Source of the DNA: an uncultured Muribaculaceae bacterium
GTDB lineage: Bacteria > Bacteroidota > Bacteroidia > Bacteroidales > Muribaculaceae
Direction: 5' to 3'
Assembly (NCBI GenBank): GCA_910579995.1
Contig: CAJTWH010000007.1
Location: forward strand, 54,335-118,334
DNA: 64,000 bases
Each line of letters starts with the position of its first letter. Position 1 is the stretch's first letter. A model generated the notes under the pieces. That model was not told where the DNA came from and made no database searches. It was given only the letters and a program-made list of their open reading frames with translations. The translations under genes were made by a program, and so were the position numbers. This document shows positions 43,832 to 50,678 of the stretch, in pieces.

Positions 43832-44938
43832 CTATTCCGTAGCTTCTGTGTTATCCTCTTGGTTGGATATATACTGGTCGTAATAGGCAAGGAGCAGGGT
43901 AGTGAGCGGCAGGGCGATAATAAGACCTATAAAACCGAGCAGCGTGCCCCACACCGACAGCGAGAGCAATATGATGGCCGGGTTGAGCCCCATGGCCTTA
44001 CCCATGATTTTAGGTGTAAGGAAAAGATCCTGTATGCACTGTACGATAATATACACAGCCATTGTCGACCACCATATATGCCAGAATTCCACGTTTGAAT
44101 CTACCGAGCACACCATGCACAGGATTGTTGACGGCACAAGGGATATCAATTGCAGATATGGCACCATATTGAGCACGCCGATAAAAAGCCCGAGGGCGAT
44201 GGCGAGAGGTAAACCAATGATACTGAAACCTATGCAGAAGAGTATGCCCACGATAAAGGCAACCAAGGCCTGTCCGCGGAAATAATGGTTCATCGAGTCT
44301 TTCACATCATTGAAAATGCGGAAAGTGGTGTCGCGGTATTTTGGAGGCACCATACGGCGGAAGCCCTTGAGGAGCCGCTCATAGTCGAGCATGATGAAAA
44401 CGATATACAGCAGCACTATAAACCAACTGAATACGCCCATCACTATATTGTATCCGCCGGCGATAAACGAGCCCAAGGTCTCGAAAAACGACTGCAGGTC
44501 GCGGCGTGTGAGCTCTTTTGATATGCTTTCTAAGTCGATACTTTCTTTTATAAAATTATGCACTGAATCAGGGATGAAGCTGATGTGCGTGCCCGAAGAA
44601 GTGTAGTGGCGTATGAAATCGGCTACCTGATGCATTTCATTGATAACCGAGGGTATTATAAAAACGCTCGCGGCCACCAATATGAGTACACATTCAAAGA
44701 GAGTCATCAGAATCGGCAGCCAACGGTTGTTGACCCGCAGCAGCCGTTTGTTGTACTGTACGAACGGTTCGAGTATATATGCCACCAGCCACGCCACAAG
44801 GAATGGCAGGAGCACCATGCGCAGCTCGTTGATGAGCCACACCGCAGCCACGATGGCTGCTATAGTGATGAGCATGCGCACCACACGGTCAAATGTAAAC
44901 GGACGCGATGGCGAAACGGGTGTTTTTGAAGTCATCAT
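43832..44938 (-). CDS. AI-2E family transporter (PerM-like permease)
   Basis: A 368-residue inner-membrane protein of the AI-2E/PerM family, with about eight hydrophobic segments. Conserved pieces include VLLPFLVAWLVAYILEPFV, RGQALVAFIVGILFCIG, LPLAIALGLFIGVLNMVPYL and IQDLFLTPKIMGKAMGLNP. Family members export small molecules or ions; autoinducer export is only one proposed role. Start ambiguity: ATG at 44938 or at 44935. It is convergent with dinB (4 bases apart) and divergent from the MFS gene. Confidence 0.88.
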   Translation of the reverse strand: MMTSKTPVSPSRPFTFDRVVRMLITIAAIVAAVWLINELRMVLLPFLVAWLVAYILEPFVQYNKRLLRVNNRWLPILMTLFECVLILVAASVFIIPSVINEMHQVADFIRHYTSSGTHISFIPDSVHNFIKESIDLESISKELTRRDLQSFFETLGSFIAGGYNIVMGVFSWFIVLLYIVFIMLDYERLLKGFRRMVPPKYRDTTFRIFNDVKDSMNHYFRGQALVAFIVGILFCIGFSIIGLPLAIALGLFIGVLNMVPYLQLISLVPSTILCMVCSVDSNVEFWHIWWSTMAVYIIVQCIQDLFLTPKIMGKAMGLNPAIILLSLSVWGTLLGFIGLIIALPLTTLLLAYYDQYISNQEDNTEATE

Positions 44939-44961
44939 GTGTAATGTTTTGAAATCTCTGC

Positions 44962-44989
44962 CAAAATTACAAAATAATTACTAATTTTG
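44962..44989. promoter_or_regulatory. Face-to-face -7 boxes for the AI-2E and MFS genes
   Basis: TAATTTTG occurs on the minus strand (44969-44962, towards the AI-2E gene) and on the plus strand (44982-44989, towards the MFS gene). They are 12 bases apart; -33 boxes are poor on both strands. Confidence 0.45.
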
Positions 44990-45032
44990 CAGCAAGAATA
45001 TTAATTTTACATTACACATAAAGAAAAAAGCA

Positions 45033-46733
45033 ATGGAAGAAACTTTAAAAGTCACCCTTCGCGACAAGGCATGGGCACGATGGACAGCACTCGGACTGCT
45101 GGCCTTTGCGATGTTCTGCTCGTATATCTTCATGGATATCCTGTCGCCGATCAAAGACTTGCTTCAGTCGACCCGCGGATGGGATTCGACAGCATTCGGC
45201 ACCATGCAGGGCTCCGAGACATTCCTCAATGTCTTCATATTTTTCCTCATTTTTGCCGGTATAATACTCGACAAGATGGGAGTGCGCTTCACTGCCGTGC
45301 TCTCGGGCTTCGTAATGCTTGTAGGTGCCACCATCAACTGGTATGCTCTTACCGACACATTCCTCTCGAGTTCACTCGCGGTGTGGTTTACCGAGCACCT
45401 CAACTATATCCCCGTCTTCGACGAGCTTGGCATATCGCCGTTCTATGAGGGTATGCCGGCGTCGGCCAAATTCAGTGCCATAGGCTTCATGATCTTCGGC
45501 TGCGGCGTTGAGATGGCCGGTATCACTGTGAGCCGCGGTATTGTCAAGTGGTTCAAAGGCCGCGAGATGGCCATGGCGATGGGTTCTGAAATGGCCTTGG
45601 CTCGTCTCGGTGTAGGCACTTGTATGATATTCTCGCCCCTTGTAGCCAATTTCGGCGGCGTGGTGAGTGTGTCGCGTTCGGTGGCTTTCGGCGTTGTGCT
45701 GCTGCTTATTGCCTTGATAATGTTTGTGGTTTACTTCTTCATGGATAAGAAGCTCGACGCGCAGACAGGTGAGGGCGAGGAAAAAGACGAGCCTTTCAAG
45801 ATTTCCGACCTCGGCAAGATTCTTTCGAGCTGGGCTTTCTGGCTTGTGGCTCTGCTTTGCGTGCTCTACTATTCGGCAATCTTCCCATTCCAGAAATATG
45901 CTGTGAATATGCTGCAGTGTAACCTCACACTCAACCCCGAGGGTGTAGGCGAATTCTGGCAGAGCGACCTTGCAACCTATATCCAGTATATCATCATGCT
46001 CATCGTTGCCGTAGGGTCGTTCGCTTTCAGTTTCTCCAAAGACAAAAAAATCAAGATACCTGCGCTTACCGTAGCTGTGGTTGCGCTTGTGGTATACTGC
46101 GTGATGGGCTATATGCGCCAGAGCGCCGCTGCAATCTTTGCCGTGTTCCCCCTGCTTGCTGTAGGTATCACTCCTATTCTCGGCAACTATGTCGATTATA
46201 AGGGTAAAGCCGCTTCAATGCTCGTGTTCGGCTCCTTGCTCCTTATTCTCTGCCACCTTACCTTTGCCTTCATCCTGCCGATGTTCAAGGGCAATGATGT
46301 CGGCGGAGTGGTAGTGGCTTATATTACTATCCTTGTTCTCGGAGCAAGCTTCTCACTTGTGCCCGCTTCTTTGTGGCCCAGCGTTCCCAAGCTCGTCGAC
46401 GCGAAAATCATCGGTTCGGCCTACGCATTGATTTTCTGGATTCAGAATATCGGCCTGTGGCTCTTCCCCTTGCTTATCGGCAAGGTGCTCGACGCCACCA
46501 ACACCGATATCGTGGCTGATGTCAACGCCGGTCTGATGACAGCAGAGGAAGCTGCCGTGAGCTACAACTATACATGGCCGCTGGTAATGCTCGCTTGCCT
46601 CGGCGTGGCTGCTCTTATCCTGGGCCTTGTATTGAAAGGTGTCGACGCCAAGCGTCATATCGGCCTCGAACTTCCCAATATCACTCCTTCGGCCGAAGTT
46701 GAAGAGTCGGAAGTCGAAGCTGTAGAAGAATAA
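45033..46733 (+). CDS. MFS transporter
   Basis: A 566-residue permease with about 12 hydrophobic helices and a cytoplasmic loop rich in charged residues (DKKLDAQTGEGEEKDEPFK). GIILDKMGVRFTAVLSG is the loop 2-3 MFS motif, and QNIGLWLFPLLIGKVLDATN lies near the end. An acidic C-terminal tail (EVEESEVEAVEE) follows. The substrate is unknown. It is larger than a minimal MFS protein and resembles MFSD1-type family members in the placement of the loop-2 motif; that is a weak impression. Its promoter is at 44982. Confidence 0.85.
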   Translation: MEETLKVTLRDKAWARWTALGLLAFAMFCSYIFMDILSPIKDLLQSTRGWDSTAFGTMQGSETFLNVFIFFLIFAGIILDKMGVRFTAVLSGFVMLVGATINWYALTDTFLSSSLAVWFTEHLNYIPVFDELGISPFYEGMPASAKFSAIGFMIFGCGVEMAGITVSRGIVKWFKGREMAMAMGSEMALARLGVGTCMIFSPLVANFGGVVSVSRSVAFGVVLLLIALIMFVVYFFMDKKLDAQTGEGEEKDEPFKISDLGKILSSWAFWLVALLCVLYYSAIFPFQKYAVNMLQCNLTLNPEGVGEFWQSDLATYIQYIIMLIVAVGSFAFSFSKDKKIKIPALTVAVVALVVYCVMGYMRQSAAAIFAVFPLLAVGITPILGNYVDYKGKAASMLVFGSLLLILCHLTFAFILPMFKGNDVGGVVVAYITILVLGASFSLVPASLWPSVPKLVDAKIIGSAYALIFWIQNIGLWLFPLLIGKVLDATNTDIVADVNAGLMTAEEAAVSYNYTWPLVMLACLGVAALILGLVLKGVDAKRHIGLELPNITPSAEVEESEVEAVEE

Positions 46734-46759
46734 TCGCAGACTTCAAGTTTGCAGCTTGT

Positions 46760-46799
46760 GGGCAGTGGGTAGCATATTATCTATGCCGACTCACTGCCC
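46760..46799. terminator. Hairpin at the convergent MFS / DUF4062 ends
   Basis: GGGCAGTG (46760-46767) pairs perfectly with CACTGCCC (46792-46799), with an inner GCATA/TATGC pairing. No T-tract follows in plus orientation. It may terminate both converging transcripts; part lies inside the 3' end of the DUF4062 gene. Confidence 0.5.
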
Positions 46800-47133
46800 A
46801 TTTCATTTCAGCCCACAACCTGTCGATGTCGTCGAACGGTATCACCTCGGGCAGAGGCACCCAACCGTAGCGCTCGCCCATGAGCACGATGAAATTAGGA
46901 CGCGGCGAAAGCTGTCGGCAACGTCGCAACTCGTTGAGACATATACGCATGGTGCGGTTGTCGAGACCCGCTTCCTGTGAAATGCCCCAGCGGAGGTCGG
47001 TCCACTCGATTATCCAACCTTGTGGCAAGTATTCATCGTGAAGTTGTTGCAGTACGCTGTGGAGCAGATTGCGCTCGCGCTGCATATCGGCGAAAGTAGA
47101 ACTGACAAAGAAACGTATATAATTGGTGTTCAT
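46777..47133 (-). CDS. Standalone DUF4062 domain protein (TEP1/NWD1 type, lacks NACHT/WD40 part)
   Basis: A 118-residue protein. RFFVSSTFADMQRERNLLHS is the DUF4062 opening; IEWTDLRWGIS, ICLNELRRCRQ and FIVLMGERYGWVPLPEVIP follow, as at the N-terminus of TEP1/NWD1-type proteins. In those the domain is followed by a NACHT ATPase and WD40 repeats; here the stop comes about 20 residues after the domain. I use ATG 47133 rather than the TTG two codons upstream. A complete promoter at 47191-47159 drives it, and a hairpin overlaps its end, so it may be expressed as a small protein. It could also be a 3'-truncated remnant. Divergent from the Srf-like operon. Confidence 0.75.
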   Translation of the reverse strand: MNTNYIRFFVSSTFADMQRERNLLHSVLQQLHDEYLPQGWIIEWTDLRWGISQEAGLDNRTMRICLNELRRCRQLSPRPNFIVLMGERYGWVPLPEVIPFDDIDRLWAEMKWAVSRHR

Positions 47134-47158
47134 GGGCAAACGGTTAGTTGATATGCTG

Positions 47159-47191
47159 CAAAGATACTGATTTTTTTAAATATTTTACAAA
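47159..47191 (-). promoter_or_regulatory. Promoter of the DUF4062 gene
   Basis: On the minus strand TTTG (47191-47188), 21 nt, then TATCTTTG (47166-47159), 26 bases upstream of the ATG. Confidence 0.65.
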
Positions 47192-47246
47192 GTTTAAAAT
47201 ATTTTGCTTAAATTTGTTCCGGTCAACAAAACACCACAAACAATTA

Positions 47247-47272
47247 GAGTAATTGAACCTGTTCAATTACTC
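47247..47272. repeat. Perfect 11-bp inverted repeat
   Basis: GAGTAATTGAA, loop CCTG, TTCAATTACTC. It may be an RNA hairpin in the candidate transcript or an operator-like palindrome. Confidence 0.6.
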
Positions 47273-47372
47273 CGGATTGCCATTTCATGAAAACCGCGTT
47301 ACAATCAGCCTAGGATATAATTTCTGATAAAGGAAATTGATAAATATTATTGCCGGAAGCTGATTCATCTAA

Positions 47373-47408
47373 GGCGGGCTTGATTTGTCAGGCCCGCCGA
47401 TTTTTTTT
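47373..47408 (+). terminator. Terminator without an upstream gene
   Basis: GGCGGGCTTGA (47373-47383), loop TTTG, TCAGGCCCGCC (47388-47398) with one T-G wobble, then GA and eight T. It insulates the Srf-like operon from anything upstream. Confidence 0.85.
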
Positions 47409-47421
47409 GCTCGCGGGGGTA

Positions 47422-47452
47422 TTGACTTTTAGCGAAATAATATGTAATTTTG
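47422..47452 (+). promoter_or_regulatory. Promoter of the Srf-like operon
   Basis: TTGAC at 47422, 20 nt after the TTG core, then TAATTTTG (47445-47452), an exact -7 match. It lies 61 bases before the ATG at 47513. Confidence 0.7.
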
Positions 47453-47512
47453 TGGATTGAGACGCGAAAAAACTGATAATTGCAGTATACTAATAAACCC
47501 TTTACTATCGCT

Positions 47513-50500
47513 ATGCTACATTTAATTGCCGATACCGGCATACAATTTGATACAATAGAATTAGAATTCGATGCGGGTCAGCAACTTACGTTGCCGGCGG
47601 GACGACCGTTGAAGTATAGTTTCTGCAATATTGTCAACGAGGCGACGGGCGAGCGCGTTTTTGACCTGTTGACCTATCAGAGCACTATCGGTAAGTTCAT
47701 TCCGGTCAATGAGCTTGTCAATGCCGGCACCATAGAACTTCTTGCCGACGGACGCGCCAAGCTCGATGATGGCGGAGTTGAGATAATGCGCACCGATGTG
47801 TCGCCGACACTCTTTACCCAACTCGACGCCTCCAACAACGGCGGCGAGATATACACTTTCAACTCGCTGCTGAGCTACCTTACTCCAAATCCCGAGCGTG
47901 TGCATGAGCGCGTGCCGGCATTCGAATTGCTGTTGGGGCATTGGCTCCCCATGCCGATGTTTGAAATGCAGCATGGCGTGACCACCGATGTGCCATACGC
48001 ATGGTGCCGCGTGAAGATAGAGCGTATATCAGAAGCCCGCGAGGACGGCACCGCCCGCTACCGCTTTATCTGGGCTTTCGACACCCGCTCAAGCCGCGAC
48101 CCGATGGAAATCTATCGCCCCACATTCCCTATCGAGGGAATCGACAAGGTTGAGTTCGGGCTATGCAACCGTGTATCGAATCTGATACCGTTTATGTCGC
48201 CAAACGGGTCTTTTACCGTATTCAGTCATTATATTGCCCAGTTGCTTGGTCTCGACCCTGCAGCCGGAGGCTATAAATATATAGGTTTCTATATCTATCT
48301 CATCAATTTCATCCGCTTCATCGGCGCCGCGCCGGAAGTTACTCTATATCATTGTGCCGAGTCGCGCAACATACCGGTTGACCTTGTGCTCGACATCGGT
48401 AACTCGCGCACCTGCGGCCTGCTTTTTGAAGACGGCGACTTTACGCGTGCGGCCATGCTTGCATTGCGCGATATATCAGATCCGTCGAAGACCTACGAAC
48501 ATCCGTTCGACATGCGCTTGGTGTTCCGTCAGGCCGATTTCGGAGGTGATATAGTGATTGAGGAAGAAGATATGTTCCGCTATTCGTCGCTTGTTCGAGT
48601 AGGCGATGAAGCCCGCAAGCTTGTATACCGCTCGGTGGAAAGCGAAGGGCTATGGGCGAGCACAACTAACTACTCCAGCCCGAAGCGCTATCTCTGGGAT
48701 ACGAAACTCTTCAAGCACAAATGGGAATTTCTCACTACCGACAGTGACCCCCTCTATATCCGCGAGGCCGAAAGCGTGTATGTGCCCGGGCTGTCGGATT
48801 TGTTCGACGCTGCCGGCGAGTATGTCCGCGATCCGTTCAACATGATAGAGAATACCGACGGTCATACGCATTATTCGCGTGCCTCGCTGATGACTTTCGT
48901 GCTCATAGAGATTCTGCAGCAGGCTCTCATGCAGATCAACAGCCCCGAATTCCGCCGCCGCCACGGTCAGATAAACTGCAAGCGAGTGCTCCGCAGCCTT
49001 ATCCTGACATGCCCAACGGCCATGCCGCGTAAGGAGCAGATAAAACTTCGCCAGTGCGCCCTCGACGCTTTCGAGGCTCTGACTCTGATATATCCCGAGG
49101 GCGAGCTGCCCCGTATCGACGTATATCCGTCGGTCGACAGCCTTGCCACGAGCGCCGACGACGCCATGGCTGACGAGAAAGCCGCATGGACTTTTGACGA
49201 GGCTACCTCGTGCCAGCTTGTGTATCTCTATGCCGAGATTGCCGAGCGCTACCGAGGCCGTGCCCGCGAGTTCTTCGACCTCAAGGGTCATGTGCGCCCC
49301 GAGCTTGTGGCCGAGGGCTACAAGGATAAAGCCGTGACGATAGCCTCGGTAGATATAGGCGCCGGCACCACCGACGTGATGGTGTGCACCTATATGTGCT
49401 CGGGCAATGATGAGGGCACTCTTACTCCACGCCCCATATTCTGGGACAGCTTCTATGTTGCCGGCGACGACATACTCCGTAATATCATACAGAATGTGAT
49501 TATAGAGGACAGCGGCGACGATTATCCCGATATGGGCAGCGTCTACTCAGCCTTGACAGCACGCCTTGAGCAGATGAGCACAGAGGAAATCGGGGCAATA
49601 CCGAGCATGAGCGAGCATGTGGTATACCGCACCATCATGGGCGACCTCCGCTCATCATCTACCGAAGCAGAGACCAAAGCCATCAAGCAACGCTTGGCGA
49701 CATCGCTGCTCCGTGATTTCTTCGGCGTTGACTCCAACATGATGGAAAACCGCGACCGCCGCTGCCGTGTAGACTTCAACACTCAGGTCTCACACCCGAT
49801 GGCACAGTTCTTCATGGAGCAACTGAGGCTGCGCCGCCCGTCGAGGGTCTATACCTACGACGAGATTTTCCCCGAAGTCAAGCCCTCGCAATATCTTCTT
49901 GACTACTTCGCCGACCACTTCGGCTTCCGCTTCGAGGAGCTGAAATGGCGCTTCGACCCCGAGCGGGTGTCGGATATCGTGAAGTCGACGATGGAGAAAC
50001 TGCTCAAACAGATATCATTGATGTTGTATGCCCACCACTGCGATATAGTGGTTCTCTCGGGGCGCCCGACGAGTATCGATGCCATTACCGAGCTCTTTGT
50101 CAAATATATGCCTGTGACTCCCGACCGCCTCGTGCGCCTCAACGAATACCGTGTAGGCCAGTGGTTCCCTCTCGCCGATCCGCAGGGCTACTTCTATGAT
50201 CAGAAAGCGGTCGTGGCTGTAGGTGCGATGGTAGGACATCTCGCCTCCACACAAGGTTTCAACGGCATGATGATACAGTTTGACGATATGGCCAAGCACT
50301 TCTGCTCTACGGCCAATTACATCAGTCTCTACAAAGGCGACCGCATGGCCACTACATTGCTGACTCCCAAGAAAGGCAGCGAGACACTCAATCTGACAAT
50401 CTTCCCGGCTTTCTTCGGCTGCAAGCAATTCGACACACCGCACTACGACGGCCGCCCCATCTATGCCCTCTACAACAACAGCGGCCGCCGGTCACTGCGT

Positions 50501-50671
50501 CTGACAATAAGCCGCGATTTCATGGACGACCCCGAGCGGCTCAATATCGAGGACGTATGCGATCAGAACGGCGACCAAGTGCCCCTCGACCAAGTGGAAT
50601 TTATCAGCCAGTCGATAATCAACGATGGCCGTCATTGGCTCGACAAGGGCGAATTCGAACTAAAAATATAA
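47513..50671 (+). CDS. SrfB-like protein, ASKHA-fold (actin/Hsp70 superfamily) ATPase
   Basis: A 1052-residue soluble protein. The N-terminal third includes LLLGHWLPMPMF, AWCRVKIE and WAFDTR, which match what I recall of Salmonella SrfB. ASKHA phosphate-1 is VLDIGNSRTCGLL (Asp294), phosphate-2 is SVDIGAGTTDVMV (614-621), and the adenosine motif is VVLSGRPTSID (847-854). This suggests an ATP-driven actin/Hsp70-like protein. The biochemical function of the SrfB family is not established. ATG 47513 was chosen; a TTG at 47480 would add eleven residues. It is followed 7 bases later by the SrfC-like gene. Confidence 0.8.
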   Translation: MLHLIADTGIQFDTIELEFDAGQQLTLPAGRPLKYSFCNIVNEATGERVFDLLTYQSTIGKFIPVNELVNAGTIELLADGRAKLDDGGVEIMRTDVSPTLFTQLDASNNGGEIYTFNSLLSYLTPNPERVHERVPAFELLLGHWLPMPMFEMQHGVTTDVPYAWCRVKIERISEAREDGTARYRFIWAFDTRSSRDPMEIYRPTFPIEGIDKVEFGLCNRVSNLIPFMSPNGSFTVFSHYIAQLLGLDPAAGGYKYIGFYIYLINFIRFIGAAPEVTLYHCAESRNIPVDLVLDIGNSRTCGLLFEDGDFTRAAMLALRDISDPSKTYEHPFDMRLVFRQADFGGDIVIEEEDMFRYSSLVRVGDEARKLVYRSVESEGLWASTTNYSSPKRYLWDTKLFKHKWEFLTTDSDPLYIREAESVYVPGLSDLFDAAGEYVRDPFNMIENTDGHTHYSRASLMTFVLIEILQQALMQINSPEFRRRHGQINCKRVLRSLILTCPTAMPRKEQIKLRQCALDAFEALTLIYPEGELPRIDVYPSVDSLATSADDAMADEKAAWTFDEATSCQLVYLYAEIAERYRGRAREFFDLKGHVRPELVAEGYKDKAVTIASVDIGAGTTDVMVCTYMCSGNDEGTLTPRPIFWDSFYVAGDDILRNIIQNVIIEDSGDDYPDMGSVYSALTARLEQMSTEEIGAIPSMSEHVVYRTIMGDLRSSSTEAETKAIKQRLATSLLRDFFGVDSNMMENRDRRCRVDFNTQVSHPMAQFFMEQLRLRRPSRVYTYDEIFPEVKPSQYLLDYFADHFGFRFEELKWRFDPERVSDIVKSTMEKLLKQISLMLYAHHCDIVVLSGRPTSIDAITELFVKYMPVTPDRLVRLNEYRVGQWFPLADPQGYFYDQKAVVAVGAMVGHLASTQGFNGMMIQFDDMAKHFCSTANYISLYKGDRMATTLLTPKKGSETLNLTIFPAFFGCKQFDTPHYDGRPIYALYNNSGRRSLRLTISRDFMDDPERLNIEDVCDQNGDQVPLDQVEFISQSIINDGRHWLDKGEFELKI

Positions 50672-50678
50672 GCGTATC

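Larger units (their letters stand above)
47209..47408 (+). ncRNA. Candidate intergenic transcript between the DUF4062 gene and the Srf-like operon
   Basis: Most of the 373-base gap. A -7 box TAAATTTG (47209-47216) is followed by a perfect 11-bp hairpin and, at 47373-47408, by a strong terminator. No gene of useful size lies between; the only start codon at 47287 opens an 8-codon frame. A short RNA starting near 47223 and ending at the terminator (about 185 nt) would explain the layout. The -33 region is weak, and no known RNA family was recognised. Inference only. Confidence 0.35.

Noticed and set aside
47480..47512. TTG start adding eleven residues to the SrfB-like protein
   Set aside because: ATG 47513 gives a natural N-terminus and is a better start; the TTG cannot be ruled out completely.
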